From: an uncultured Syntrophobacteraceae bacterium
Lineage (GTDB): Bacteria > Desulfobacterota > Syntrophobacteria > Syntrophobacterales > Syntrophobacteraceae
Assembly (NCBI GenBank): GCA_937889795.1
Contig: CALBZH010000042.1
Coordinates: forward strand, 1-14,592
Direction of reading: 5' to 3'
DNA: 14,592 nt
Of this stretch, positions 1 through 8,553 are shown in pieces. Position numbers and translations under genes: made by a program. The notes below the pieces were generated by a model, which searched no databases, was not told the DNA's origin, and was given only the letters and a program-made list of their open reading frames with translations. How positions within the stretch are numbered: the first letter of the stretch is position 1; each line of letters starts with the position of its first letter.

Positions 1-1757
1 GTTTCGCGGCCATCGTGGGTGCGGCTCCCAGCCCCGAGATCGCCAAGATGATCGTTGAAGATTATCAGAAGAAGAACCTGTACATCTTCCTGGCCGCCAA
101 CCAGGCCGGCACGACCGTTGCCCAGCAGCTCGTGGATGCCGGTGTCCAGATCGGTTGGGGTACCCGTATCGTTCCATTCAGCCCGGACATCTCCGGCGCC
201 GTTTTCGCTCTCGGCTTCGCCAACCGTGCCGCCATGGCCTTCGGTGGTGTGCAGCCGGGTGACTACCGCTCCATCCTGAAGTACAACAAAGACCGTGTGT
301 TCGCGTTCGTGAACGCCCTGGGTGAAGTGAACGCGGAATGGGCTGCCAACGCGGCCGGTGCCGTGAACTGGGGCTTCCCGACCCTCGCCGACACCGACAT
401 TCCGGAAATCCTGCCCACGGGTGTTTGTACATACGAGCACGTGGTTGCCAACGTCTCCCATGATCAGATGACCGCCAAGTCCATCGAAGTCCGCGGTCTG
501 AAGGTGACGGTGACGGAAATTCCCATCCCTGTGTCTTATGGTCCTGCCTTCGAGGGTGAGCGCGTTCGCAAGGACGACGTGTACCTCGAGTGCGGCGGTG
601 GCAAAACCACCTGCTTCGAGTTGGTGCGGATCGCGGACATGGCGGATGTCGAGGATGGCAAGGTCGAAATCTTTGGCCCTGACATCAAGGATGTCCAGGC
701 TGGAAGCCGGTTGCCTTTGGGCGTGCTGGTCGAGGTGGCAGGCCGTAAGATGCAGGCCGACTATGAGCCCATCCTCGAGCGTCAGATCCACCATCTGGTG
801 AACTATGCTCAGGGCATCATGCACATCGGACAGCGTGACATCGCCTGGTATCGTCTGGGCAAGGCAGCCATCGAAAAGGGCTTCACCCTGGAGCACATCG
901 GCAAGATCCTTCATGCCAAGTTCCATCAGGATTTCGGAGCTATTTTCGACAAATGCCAGATCAAGCTCTACACCGACGATGCCAAGGCGAAAGAGCTGCT
1001 TCCCGTTGCCCAGGCGGCTTACAGGACGCGCGATGAGCGCGTCGAGAACATGACCGACGAAACCACGGAAACCTATTACTCCTGCACGCTTTGTCAGTCC
1101 TTCGCTCCGACCCACGTCTGCGTGATCAGCCCGGAGCGGACCGGTCTTTGCGGCGCCTACAACTGGCTTGACTGCAAGGCTTCTTTCGAAATCAATCCCA
1201 CCGGTCCCAACCAGCCCATCGAAAAGGGTGAAACCCTCGATTCAAAGTACGGGAACTGGCAGGGCGTCAATGATTTCGTTTACAAAGCCTCCCGTCAGTC
1301 GATCTCAAGCTACAATTTCTACAGCCTTGTGTACGATCCCATGACAACCTGTGGCTGCTGCGAGTGTATCGCGGCCGTTCTTCCCACGTGCAACGGCATC
1401 ATGACGGTCAACCGCGATTACACGGGCATGACCCCCAGCGGGATGAAGTTCACGACCCTCGCCGGCACCTGCGGCGGCGGGAACGTAACCCCGGGCTTCG
1501 TGGGCCACAGCAAGTACAACATTACCCAGCGCAAGTACATCGCGGGGGACGGCGGTCTCAAACGGCTCGTTTGGATGCCCAAGATTTTGAAAGAGGAGCT
1601 TCGCGAGCGGCTTCTCCGGCGAGGCGAGGAGATCGGGATCCCGAATTTCATCGACATGATCGCCACTGAAGAGAACGGCGTGACCGAAGACGAAGTGTAC
1701 GCCTTCCTGGAACAAGTGGGCCATCCCGCGCTGACGATGGACTCCATTCTTGGCTGA
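1..1757 (+). CDS. acsB: Acetyl-CoA synthase subunit (CODH/ACS beta subunit), 5'-truncated by the window
   Basis: Catalyses assembly of acetyl-CoA from CO, CoA and the methyl group carried by the corrinoid iron-sulfur protein; cytoplasmic, normally in complex with CO dehydrogenase (AcsA). The frame is open from base 3, so the gene begins upstream; the GTG at 15 is an internal valine, not the start. All A-cluster ligands are visible. Numbering from the codon at 15, Cys357, Cys360, Cys369 and Cys379 lie in a CTLC...C...C block and Cys446-Gly447-Cys448 follow. These spacings equal those of Moorella Cys506, 509, 518, 528, 595 and 597, with a constant offset of 149. Adding that offset to the C-terminus gives about 729 residues, the Moorella length, so roughly 145 residues are missing. 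A match over the N-terminal CODH-binding region makes it the bacterial form rather than the short archaeal CdhC. First gene of a visible acsB-acsC-acsE run; TGA stop at 1755-1757. Confidence 0.97.
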   Translation, partial: FAAIVGAAPSPEIAKMIVEDYQKKNLYIFLAANQAGTTVAQQLVDAGVQIGWGTRIVPFSPDISGAVFALGFANRAAMAFGGVQPGDYRSILKYNKDRVFAFVNALGEVNAEWAANAAGAVNWGFPTLADTDIPEILPTGVCTYEHVVANVSHDQMTAKSIEVRGLKVTVTEIPIPVSYGPAFEGERVRKDDVYLECGGGKTTCFELVRIADMADVEDGKVEIFGPDIKDVQAGSRLPLGVLVEVAGRKMQADYEPILERQIHHLVNYAQGIMHIGQRDIAWYRLGKAAIEKGFTLEHIGKILHAKFHQDFGAIFDKCQIKLYTDDAKAKELLPVAQAAYRTRDERVENMTDETTETYYSCTLCQSFAPTHVCVISPERTGLCGAYNWLDCKASFEINPTGPNQPIEKGETLDSKYGNWQGVNDFVYKASRQSISSYNFYSLVYDPMTTCGCCECIAAVLPTCNGIMTVNRDYTGMTPSGMKFTTLAGTCGGGNVTPGFVGHSKYNITQRKYIAGDGGLKRLVWMPKILKEELRERLLRRGEEIGIPNFIDMIATEENGVTEDEVYAFLEQVGHPALTMDSILG

Positions 1758-1768
1758 TTTTTTTCGCT

Positions 1769-1791
1769 CTCCGGGGGCTCGTCCCCCGGAG
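1769..1791 (+). other. Perfect stem-loop in the acsB-acsC gap
   Basis: A 9-bp perfect stem (CTCCGGGGG at 1769-1777 pairing with 1783-1791) encloses a 5-nt loop 12 bases after the acsB stop. A run of seven T lies before the hairpin (1758-1764), and no T-run follows it on either strand, so it does not fit a standard intrinsic terminator. Likely an mRNA processing or stability element, or a weak attenuator, inside the operon transcript; that role is inferred. Confidence 0.6.
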
Positions 1792-1837
1792 GCGCTCTAT
1801 TTGCAGTGAACGCGCCTTACGATGAGGAGAGAAACAG

Positions 1838-3190
1838 ATGGGTTTGACCGGTATTCAGATTTTTAAGCTACTTCCCAAAACCAACTGTGGGGAATGTGGT
1901 GTCCCCACCTGTCTGGCCTTTGCCATGAACTTGGCTGCGGGCAAAGCCGAGCTCGGTGCCTGCCCGTATGTTTCCGAAGAGGCCAAAGAGAAACTGGCCG
2001 CCGAATCCGCCCCCCCGATTCGGCCACTTACGGTTGGAGCGGGTGAGTACGCCGTGAAGGTCGGTGGCGAGACCGTCATGTTCCGCCATGAAAAGACCTT
2101 CGTGAATCCTCCGGGCCTCGCCGCCGTCGTGAGCACCGATGAGGACGATGCGTCGGTCAGTGGCAAGTTCGAGCGCATGAAAGGTGCCCAGTACGACCGC
2201 GTTGGATTGAAGCTTCGCGCCGAGCTGTTCGCCGTTAAGGATGCGACGGGCGATGCCGCAAAATTCGCGGCACTGGCCAAGAAGGTTGTGGATGCCACGG
2301 GCGCGAGCCTTATTCTCATGTCCGACAGCGTCGACTCCCTGAAGGCTGCTCTGGCCCAAGTCAAAGATCAGAAGCCCCTTATCTATGCCGCCACGGCCGC
2401 CAACGCGGATGCACTCGGCGAGCTCGCCAAGGAAGCGGCGTGTCCTCTCGCCGTGAAGGGCGACGGTTCGCTTGAGGGCGTGATTGCACTGACCGAGAAG
2501 CTCTCTGGCATGGGTGTCAAGGATCTGGTGATCGACACGGGGACGCGTGATCTCAAGAAGGCCTTCGAAGAGCAGATCATCATCCGTAGAGCCGCCCTGA
2601 AGGATCGCTTCCGCCCGCTCGGGTTCCCGACCCTCATCATGGCCAACGAGATGGGTGCCAACCTGATGGAAGAGACCATGGTTGCGGCGACCTTCGTGGC
2701 CAAGTACGGTGCCTTGATCGTGATGAGCGATTTCCAGGCTGACAGCCTCTTCCCACTGTTCCTGGAGCGCCTCAACATCTACACCGATCCTCAGCGCCCG
2801 ATGACGGCGGAGCAGGGGATTTACCCGATCAACAATCCTGACGAGAATTCTCCGGTTCTCGTGACCTGCAACTTCTCCCTCACCTACTTCATCGTTTCCG
2901 GTGAAATCGAATCCAGCCGTGTTCCTGCCTGGCTCCTGGTGCAGGATACGGAAGGGTTGTCGGTCATGACGGCCTGGGCGGCCGGAAAGTTCTCCGGGGA
3001 GAGTGTGGGAACCTTCTTCAACAAGTGCGGCATCAAGGACAAGGTCAAGCACAAGAGCCTCGTGATCCCCGGTTATGCCGCCGGCATCAGCGGGGAGCTC
3101 GAAGAGGAGCTCGGTGGCTACAAAGTGGTCGTTGGCCCCAGAGAAGCCAGCCAGATTCCCAAGTTCCTCAAGAGCTGGAAGCCCGAATAA
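1838..3190 (+). CDS. acsC: Corrinoid/iron-sulfur protein large (gamma) subunit
   Basis: Large subunit of the heterodimeric corrinoid iron-sulfur protein that shuttles the methyl group from AcsE to the A-cluster of AcsB; cytoplasmic. The N-terminal domain carries the [4Fe-4S] motif Cys17-x2-Cys20-x4-Cys25-x16-Cys42, the same spacing as in characterised CFeSP large subunits. A TIM-barrel-like middle (about residues 90-310) follows, then a C-terminal cobalamin-binding region (about 320-450) rich in glycines. At 450 residues it is close to the family length of about 445. The start is supported by AGGAG at 1825-1829, 8 bases before ATG. It lies 80 bp after acsB and 251 bp before acsE, with no promoter obvious in either gap. 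The partner small subunit acsD, often adjacent to acsC, is not in the window and presumably lies upstream. Confidence 0.96.
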   Translation: MGLTGIQIFKLLPKTNCGECGVPTCLAFAMNLAAGKAELGACPYVSEEAKEKLAAESAPPIRPLTVGAGEYAVKVGGETVMFRHEKTFVNPPGLAAVVSTDEDDASVSGKFERMKGAQYDRVGLKLRAELFAVKDATGDAAKFAALAKKVVDATGASLILMSDSVDSLKAALAQVKDQKPLIYAATAANADALGELAKEAACPLAVKGDGSLEGVIALTEKLSGMGVKDLVIDTGTRDLKKAFEEQIIIRRAALKDRFRPLGFPTLIMANEMGANLMEETMVAATFVAKYGALIVMSDFQADSLFPLFLERLNIYTDPQRPMTAEQGIYPINNPDENSPVLVTCNFSLTYFIVSGEIESSRVPAWLLVQDTEGLSVMTAWAAGKFSGESVGTFFNKCGIKDKVKHKSLVIPGYAAGISGELEEELGGYKVVVGPREASQIPKFLKSWKPE

Positions 3191-3250
3191 GCGCCGCTGG
3201 CTGCACCTGACCGATGAGGATGGGTGCGGCCCCGGCCGATTCTGAATCCC

Positions 3251-3277
3251 ACCGGCGAGGCATCCCACCTCGCCGGT
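3251..3277 (+). other. Perfect stem-loop in the acsC-acsE gap
   Basis: A 10-bp perfect GC-rich stem (ACCGGCGAGG at 3251-3260 pairing with 3268-3277) has a 7-nt loop, about 60 bases after the acsC stop. No T-run follows, so it is not a typical intrinsic terminator. The rest of the 251-bp gap (3191-3441) shows only a small TGTCC/GGACA palindrome near 3287 and the acsE ribosome-binding site; I see no small gene in it. Function unproven: transcript stabilisation or a processing site between acsC and acsE is plausible. Confidence 0.6.
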
Positions 3278-3441
3278 AACGATTGTGTCCCGGACAGGCA
3301 CGATCGCTCGGCGTCCCTCCCGCATACCGCTCCCATACACTGTCACTGGAGGAGGGGGCCGCGCCGCTTTTGCAGCGATCGCGCTTTGGCCCCGATTCAC
3401 GCAGTGGTCCCACTGCATGTGATTTCCCAGGAGGAGGAAGA

Positions 3442-4326
3442 ATGAAATGCATCGGTGAAAACCTGAATATCATGAGTGTCAAGTACGGGAAGGCTCTTAA
3501 GGAAAGAGACGCCAAGCCCTTGCAGGAGCTCGCCATTCAGCAGGCGGAAGCAGGGATGGACTGGGTCGATCTGAACATCGGCCCCGCCGGCAAGATGGGC
3601 GAAGAGCTGATGAACTGGCTCGTGCCGGTGATCCATGAAGTGGTCGATGCGCCATTGGCTCTGGACACCTCCAACGTCAAGGCCATCGAGGCCGGCCTGA
3701 AGAAACACACCAAATGCCGTCCCCTGATCAATTCCATCATGGTGCGCCCGGAGCGAATGGCGGCTCTTCTGCCTTTGGCCAAGCAATACGATGCCGATTT
3801 CGTGGCCCTGCTTTGGGGCCCCGAAGGGATGCCACGCGATGAGAATGAGCGCGGTGCCCTGTGCTCGGAGATCGTGTTCAAGGCCATGGAAGAGTTCCAG
3901 ATTTCTCCCGAGCGCATTTACGTGGATCCGATTCAGACCCCCGTGAACGTGCAGCAGGGTCAAATCATGAGTGTTCTCGAATTCATGAAGATGTTCCAGG
4001 ATATCGCCCCCGGCTGCCAGAGCACCATCGGGCTCTCCAATGTCTCCAACGGCCCCCCTGATCACCTGCGCCCCATTCTGAACCAGGTGATGGCGATCAT
4101 CTGGAAGCGTCATGGTCTGGCTTCCGCCATCGTGGACACGTTCGACACCAGGCTCCATGAAATCATGCGGGGCAAGCATCCCGGCATTGAAGCGCTCGTG
4201 CACAAGGTGGAAGATGGGGAGCCCATCGACATGAGCAAGCTTTCCAAGGAAGAAGCGGATTACGTGAAAACCGCCAAGGTTATTCTGGGCGTGAACCTCT
4301 ATTCCGATTCCTGGCTCGAGCTTTAA
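3442..4326 (+). CDS. acsE: Methyltetrahydrofolate:corrinoid iron-sulfur protein methyltransferase
   Basis: Transfers the N5-methyl group of methyl-tetrahydrofolate to the Co(I) centre of the corrinoid iron-sulfur protein; cytoplasmic TIM barrel of the pterin-binding family. Expected folate-site residues are present: Asp75 in LALDTSN, Asn97 in LINS, Asp162 in YVDP and Asn200 in GLSNVSNG, nearly co-numbered with Moorella Asp75, Asn96, Asp160 and Asn199. ATG at 3442 is chosen because AGGAGG at 3429-3434 sits 7 bases upstream and the protein then begins MKCIGENLN, as family members do. The frame is open back to a GTG at 3283, but those 53 extra codons look like translated leader. The resulting 294 residues exceed the 262 of Moorella AcsE, mainly through an acidic/lysine-rich insert near residues 240-275 before the final strand and YSDSW motif. 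Last gene of the acs unit: a strong terminator follows at 4397. Confidence 0.94.
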   Translation: MKCIGENLNIMSVKYGKALKERDAKPLQELAIQQAEAGMDWVDLNIGPAGKMGEELMNWLVPVIHEVVDAPLALDTSNVKAIEAGLKKHTKCRPLINSIMVRPERMAALLPLAKQYDADFVALLWGPEGMPRDENERGALCSEIVFKAMEEFQISPERIYVDPIQTPVNVQQGQIMSVLEFMKMFQDIAPGCQSTIGLSNVSNGPPDHLRPILNQVMAIIWKRHGLASAIVDTFDTRLHEIMRGKHPGIEALVHKVEDGEPIDMSKLSKEEADYVKTAKVILGVNLYSDSWLEL

Positions 4327-4340
4327 GGTCAGCCGATTGG

Positions 4341-4365
4341 TCCGTCGGCCGCTGGATTCGACGGA
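4341..4365 (+). other. Small stem-loop after acsE
   Basis: A 7-bp perfect inverted repeat (TCCGTCG at 4341-4347, CGACGGA at 4359-4365) with an 11-nt loop lies 14 bases after the acsE stop and upstream of the main terminator. No T-run follows. It may simply protect the 3' end of the acs transcript; chance occurrence is possible. Confidence 0.35.
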
Positions 4366-4396
4366 CGATCCGAAAGACCTGCTTTGTTACGGAGTG

Positions 4397-4439
4397 CGTC
4401 GCCAGTCCGAGTATGCATCGGACTGGCGACGTCTTTTTT
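4397..4439 (+). terminator. Rho-independent terminator of the acs operon
   Basis: A 14-bp perfect stem (4397-4410 with 4418-4431) with a 7-nt loop is followed immediately by TCTTTTTT. This is a strong intrinsic terminator 70 bases after acsE and marks the end of the acs transcription unit. The 358-bp gap between acsE and ppdK (4327-4684) otherwise holds the small stem-loop at 4341, the ppdK promoter at 4580-4608 and its ribosome-binding site; I see nothing recognisable in 4440-4579. Confidence 0.93.
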
Positions 4440-4579
4440 GACAAACCTTCAAAGGGTCGATTGAGCTTCTGGCACCCATGAATTTGGATGGCCCGACGCA
4501 GTGTGTGTCAGCCTGGAGATAGTCCCCGCATGGGGTTTTAAGTTTCGCAAATCAAGCTGTTTCCTGTATCAGCGCAACC

Positions 4580-4608
4580 TTGCGTCCCATCTCGATTTCC
4601 TCTAGAAT
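4580..4608 (+). promoter_or_regulatory. Sigma70-type promoter for ppdK
   Basis: TTGCGT at 4580-4585 and TAGAAT at 4603-4608 are separated by exactly 17 bases, matching the -35/-10 consensus at 4 of 6 and 5 of 6 positions. The position, after the acs terminator and about 75 bases before the ppdK start, supports it. Transcription would begin near 4615 and leave a leader of about 70 nt. No operator is recognisable. Confidence 0.6.
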
Positions 4609-4684
4609 ACTGGTCCATACAGGCGACCGAAATGGGCCGCTGAGATTCCGAATATCATTCACCAAAAGAGGGGAGTAATCAGTC

Positions 4685-7447
4685 ATGGCGGTTAAATACG
4701 TGTATTTCTTTGGAGGGGGCAAGGCTGACGGCACCGCGGAGATGAAGTTTCTCCTCGGAGGCAAGGGCGCCAATATTGCCGAAATGACCAATCTGGGGAT
4801 TCCTGTTCCGCCTGGATTTACGATCAGTACCGACGTCTGCACGTATTATTACCAGAACAACCGCCAATATCCTGCAGAGCTGAGAAAGGAAGTCGAAGAC
4901 GCGCTCCATCGTCTCGAGGAGCTCATGGGCCGGAAATTCGGAGATCCGAAAGATCCTCTTCTTGTCTCGGTTCGATCCGGCGCGGCCAGCAGCATGCCGG
5001 GGATGATGGACACGGTGTTGAATCTCGGGCTCAACGACGTCACGGTTCAAGGCTTGATTGAACAGACCAGGGATGAGCGCTTCGCATACGACTGTTATCG
5101 CCGTTTCGTGGCCATGTACGGCGACGTCGTCTTGGGGCTCAAGCCCGAATCCAAGGACGACGTGGACCCCTTTGATGATCTCATCGAGCAGATGAGACAT
5201 AAGCGCGGGGTCGAATTCGACAACCAACTGCCCGCGTCGGACCTCAAGGACCTCGTTGAGCAGTACAAGAGCCTGATCCAGAAGAAGCTCAACGTGACCT
5301 TTCCTCAAGATCCTGTGGAGCAGCTCTGGGGGGCCATTGGTGCCGTCTTCGGGTCCTGGAACAACCCTCGGGCCATCGCCTACAGGGAGCTGAACAACAT
5401 TCCGGCGGATATGGGCACTGCCGTGAACGTTCAGACGATGGTCTTCGGGAACATGGGCGATGACTGTGGAACGGGCGTTGCCTTCACACGGAATCCGGCG
5501 ACGGGCGAGAACGTTTTTTTTGGCGAGTACCTGATGAATGCCCAGGGCGAGGACGTGGTGGCGGGCATCCGTACGCCGCTACCGATCAACAAAAGCCAGA
5601 AATCGGATCCGAATGCGCTTTCTCTCGAAGAGACCATGCCGGACATCTACCGGGAGCTCGAGGAAATCCGGGTGAAGCTGGACAAGCATTACCGCGACAT
5701 GCAAGACATCGAGTTTACCATCCAACAGGGCAAGCTTTGGATGCTGCAGACCCGCAACGGCAAGCGCACGGGGTTCGCTTCATTCAAGATCGCGGTGGAC
5801 ATGGTCCGGGAGGGTATTCTCACGAACGAGGAGGCGCTCATGCGGGTCGAGCCCGAGCAGTTGAACCAGCTGCTGAGGCCGACCTTTGACCCGGCAGCGA
5901 AGGCGGAAGCCATCAAGAACAACGCGTTTCTCGCCAAAGGACTCAATGCGGGGCCTGGCGCCGCCACGGGGCGGGTCGTTTTCAATGCTCCGGATGCCGA
6001 AGAGTGGGCCAAACGCGGCGAGCGGGTCATCCTGGTGCGTATCGAGACCTCTCCTGAGGACATTCGGGGCATGCACGCTTCGGAGGGCATTTTGACCGCC
6101 CGAGGCGGCATGACGTCTCATGCGGCGCTTGTGGGACGCCAGATGGGGAAGGTCTGCGTCGTCGGGTGTAACGCCCTTGAAATCGACTACCAGAAACGCT
6201 GCATGACGGTCGGAGACAAGGTCATTCGAGAAGGAGATTGGCTTTCTCTGGCGGGTAGCACGGGTGAGGTCTACCTTGGCCAGATTCCCACAAGACCCAG
6301 CCAGATCTTGAGGGTCCTCATCGAAAAGAGCGAAGCTCCCGAAAACTCTGAAATTTATCAGGATTACTCGGCCCTTATGCGCTGGGCCGATGAATTCAGG
6401 CGGCTCGGGGTCTGGACCAACGCCGATCAGCCCAACCAGGCGGCGGAGGCCCTGGCGTTTGGTGCCGAGGGGATCGGACTGACGCGAACCGAGCATATGT
6501 TCTTCGAGGGTAACCGCATCGATGCCGTGCGGGAAATGATCCTCTCGAAGGACGTCGAGGGGCGCAAGCGGGCGCTGGCGAAGCTTTTGCCCATGCAACG
6601 CGAGGATTTCAAGGGGCTGTTCCGCGTCATGGAGGGCAAACCGGTTACGATTCGCACGTTGGATCCGCCATTGCACGAATTCCTGCCGGTCGAGGACAAG
6701 GACATCCGCAAGGTGGCAGAAGACATGAATGTCTCCGTTGACACAATTCGAGCCAAGATCGAGAGTCTTCACGAGCTCAACCCGATGCTGGGTCACCGTG
6801 GATGCCGGCTGGGGGTTGCCTACCCGGAAATCACGGCGATGCAGGCACGCGCCATCCTGGAGGCCGCGTGTGAGGTCAAGAAGGAAGGCAGCGATGTGCA
6901 TCCGGAAATCATGATTCCCCTGGTGGGACACGTCGACGAGCTCAAGAATCAGAAACAAGTCGTGGTGGACGAAGCCCTGGCGGTCATGAAAGAACAAGGC
7001 GTGACGGTCGACTACACGGTCGGAACGATGATCGAGGTGCCCCGCGGGGCCCTGACGGCTGACCAGGTTGCCAAGGAAGCGCAGTTCTTCTCTTTCGGCA
7101 CCAACGATCTGACTCAGACCGTCTACGGAATCAGCCGTGATGACGCCGGCAAGTTCCTGTGGCACTATCTCGATGCCAAGATCTGGGAGTACGATCCGTT
7201 CGAACGGCTGGATCGAGTGGGCGTGGGCTCTCTCATGCGGATTGCCGTTGAAAAAGGACGGTCCTCGAGACCCGACCTGAAGATCGGGATCTGCGGGGAG
7301 CATGGAGGCGAGCCAAGCTCGGTTGAGTTCTGCCATGAGGTTGGTCTCAATTATGTGAGCTGTTCCCCGTATCGCGTGCCCATCGCACGATTGGCTGCGG
7401 CACAGGCGGCCATTAAGGAGAAACGCGCGAGGCAGGCCAAGAGCTAA
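4685..7447 (+). CDS. ppdK: Pyruvate, phosphate dikinase
   Basis: Interconverts pyruvate + ATP + phosphate and PEP + AMP + pyrophosphate; cytoplasmic. Domains in order: N-terminal ATP-grasp nucleotide-binding part (about 1-370) with LLGGKGAN near residues 23-30 and the SVRSGA stretch with Arg97; central swivelling phosphohistidine domain (about 410-510) with GGMTSHAAL and catalytic His479; C-terminal PEP/pyruvate TIM barrel (about 540-920) with GLTRTEHM (Arg601) and the ICGEHGG motif with catalytic Cys870. These correspond to His455, Arg617 and Cys831 of the Clostridium symbiosum enzyme, although the barrel arginine sits somewhat earlier here. At 920 residues it is longer than the usual 870-890, from insertions scattered between the motifs. 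The start is backed by GAGGGGAG at 4668-4675, 9 bases upstream. It has its own promoter and follows the acs terminator. In an acetyl-CoA-fixing organism the likely job is PEP synthesis from pyruvate, but the reaction is reversible. Confidence 0.97.
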   Translation: MAVKYVYFFGGGKADGTAEMKFLLGGKGANIAEMTNLGIPVPPGFTISTDVCTYYYQNNRQYPAELRKEVEDALHRLEELMGRKFGDPKDPLLVSVRSGAASSMPGMMDTVLNLGLNDVTVQGLIEQTRDERFAYDCYRRFVAMYGDVVLGLKPESKDDVDPFDDLIEQMRHKRGVEFDNQLPASDLKDLVEQYKSLIQKKLNVTFPQDPVEQLWGAIGAVFGSWNNPRAIAYRELNNIPADMGTAVNVQTMVFGNMGDDCGTGVAFTRNPATGENVFFGEYLMNAQGEDVVAGIRTPLPINKSQKSDPNALSLEETMPDIYRELEEIRVKLDKHYRDMQDIEFTIQQGKLWMLQTRNGKRTGFASFKIAVDMVREGILTNEEALMRVEPEQLNQLLRPTFDPAAKAEAIKNNAFLAKGLNAGPGAATGRVVFNAPDAEEWAKRGERVILVRIETSPEDIRGMHASEGILTARGGMTSHAALVGRQMGKVCVVGCNALEIDYQKRCMTVGDKVIREGDWLSLAGSTGEVYLGQIPTRPSQILRVLIEKSEAPENSEIYQDYSALMRWADEFRRLGVWTNADQPNQAAEALAFGAEGIGLTRTEHMFFEGNRIDAVREMILSKDVEGRKRALAKLLPMQREDFKGLFRVMEGKPVTIRTLDPPLHEFLPVEDKDIRKVAEDMNVSVDTIRAKIESLHELNPMLGHRGCRLGVAYPEITAMQARAILEAACEVKKEGSDVHPEIMIPLVGHVDELKNQKQVVVDEALAVMKEQGVTVDYTVGTMIEVPRGALTADQVAKEAQFFSFGTNDLTQTVYGISRDDAGKFLWHYLDAKIWEYDPFERLDRVGVGSLMRIAVEKGRSSRPDLKIGICGEHGGEPSSVEFCHEVGLNYVSCSPYRVPIARLAAAQAAIKEKRARQAKS

Positions 7448-7553
7448 ACGACGTCCTCACATGAGGGCATGGCTTCCCGCCCCGTGAAGCGGTCGGCGGG
7501 GAGCCGCTCCCATATTTGACGCGAATAATTTCTGCGCCAGTCAGGACATCGCC

Positions 7554-8486
7554 ATGGAGCGTCCTTTCCGTCTCAGACGTACGATCCTGTCCGTTCCGGC
7601 CAATCGCGAAAAGATGCTTCGTAAGGCGCCTCGGCTCCCAGCTGATGTGATCATGCTCGACCTCGAAGACAGCGTCCCAGTGTCCGAGAAAGACGTTGCC
7701 CGAGAGGCCGCTATCACAGTTTTGGGGAATAGCGATTGGCAGGGGAAGGTGCGGGCGGTCCGGATCAACGGCATGGATAGCCCATTTGCCTACCGGGACC
7801 TGATCGATGTGGTGGAAGGTGCGGGGCAGTATGTCGATGTCCTCGTCATTCCCAAGGTCAACGACGCAGGCGAAATTCGCGCACTCGACATCTTTCTCTC
7901 TCAGATTGAGGCTAGAATGGGGTATCCGCATCGGATCGGCCTTGAGGCCAGCATCGAGACGGCGTTGGGGATGCTCAGGGTCGGAGAGATTGCCTTCAGC
8001 TCGCCCAGGCTGGAAGCTCTTGTCTTTGGAGTGGCCGACTACACGGCTTCGCTGAACATGAAGAGCAAAGGCCTCAGCGGCCATGGGGATGCTGAGCCGG
8101 ACTATCCGGGAGACCGTTTCCATTTTCCGTTGAGTCGAATGGCAATGGCCGCGAAGTCGGCAGGGCTTGCGGCCATCGATGCACCCTTTGGTGATTTTAG
8201 GGACTTGGAGGGTTTGAGCCTTTCCTGCTCCAAGAGCGCCGCGCTGGGCTATGACGGCAAGTGGGCTATCCATCCTGATCAGCTGGAATGCATCAATGAG
8301 GTCTATTCCCCGTCAGCCGAGGATTTTGAGCGATCCCAACGGATTCTCGCCGCCTACCGGGAAGCGCAGAAGCTCGGTCGTGGCTCGGTGGCCTTGGATG
8401 GAAAGATGGTCGATGCCGCTTCCATTCGGATTGCGACGGTGACATGCCGCCAATGGGAAGCGATTCACGCGGGCGGCCAGCAGTGA
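7554..8486 (+). CDS. CoA-ester lyase, malyl-CoA lyase / CitE-like (HpcH/HpaI aldolase superfamily)
   Basis: Probably cleaves or forms a malyl-CoA-type thioester (acetyl-CoA or propionyl-CoA plus glyoxylate); Mg-dependent cytoplasmic TIM barrel. Visible landmarks are LDLEDSV at 35-41, Arg70 in RINGMD, IPKV at 99-102, Glu135 in SIETALGM, Asp162 in GVADYTAS and WAIHPDQ near 243-249. Arg70, Glu135 and Asp162 keep the spacing of the substrate and metal residues (Arg76, Glu141, Asp168) that I recall for Rhodobacter malyl-CoA lyase. The C-terminal segment has Asp282 and Asp287, one of which may be the acid donated to a neighbouring subunit. The full length of 310 residues suits malyl-CoA lyases. ATG at 7554 has AGGA 7 bases upstream. 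It lies 106 bp after ppdK with no T-tailed terminator between, only a 6-bp CCCGCC/GGCGGG stem (7476-7500), so read-through from ppdK is plausible. Alternatives are citramalyl-CoA lyase, (S)-malyl-CoA thioesterase or a CitE homologue; sequence alone does not settle the substrate. Confidence 0.85.
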   Translation: MERPFRLRRTILSVPANREKMLRKAPRLPADVIMLDLEDSVPVSEKDVAREAAITVLGNSDWQGKVRAVRINGMDSPFAYRDLIDVVEGAGQYVDVLVIPKVNDAGEIRALDIFLSQIEARMGYPHRIGLEASIETALGMLRVGEIAFSSPRLEALVFGVADYTASLNMKSKGLSGHGDAEPDYPGDRFHFPLSRMAMAAKSAGLAAIDAPFGDFRDLEGLSLSCSKSAALGYDGKWAIHPDQLECINEVYSPSAEDFERSQRILAAYREAQKLGRGSVALDGKMVDAASIRIATVTCRQWEAIHAGGQQ

Positions 8487-8553
8487 AGGGCCTCTTAGGG
8501 GAGGTGAGCTGCGTAGGGTTTCTTGACACGGGCTCTAGCCCTGGCATGCAACC

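Noticed and set aside
1758..1791. Intrinsic terminator after acsB
   Set aside because: The T-run comes before the stem rather than after it, and acsC follows in the same pathway with its own ribosome-binding site.
1868..3418. 516-codon open frame on the - strand opposite acsC
   Set aside because: It overlaps a certain gene in the antisense direction, and its translation has the skewed composition (His, Arg, Gly, Leu) of a shadow frame with no recognisable domain.
3283..3441. Upstream GTG start that would lengthen acsE by 53 codons
   Set aside because: The added residues are low-complexity leader translation, while ATG 3442 has a strong ribosome-binding site and gives the family N-terminus.
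4468..4490. TGGCAC stretch resembling the -24 half of a sigma54 promoter
   Set aside because: The matching GC of the -12 element is missing at the required spacing.
5780..7336. 518-codon open frame on the - strand opposite ppdK
   Set aside because: Long antisense frames are expected opposite GC-rich coding sequence; no motif, no ribosome-binding site, and ppdK motifs are intact on the + strand.
8523..8551. TTGACA before the kinase gene as a -35 element
   Set aside because: The hexamer 17 bases downstream (ATGCAA) is a poor -10 and would leave almost no leader before the ATG.
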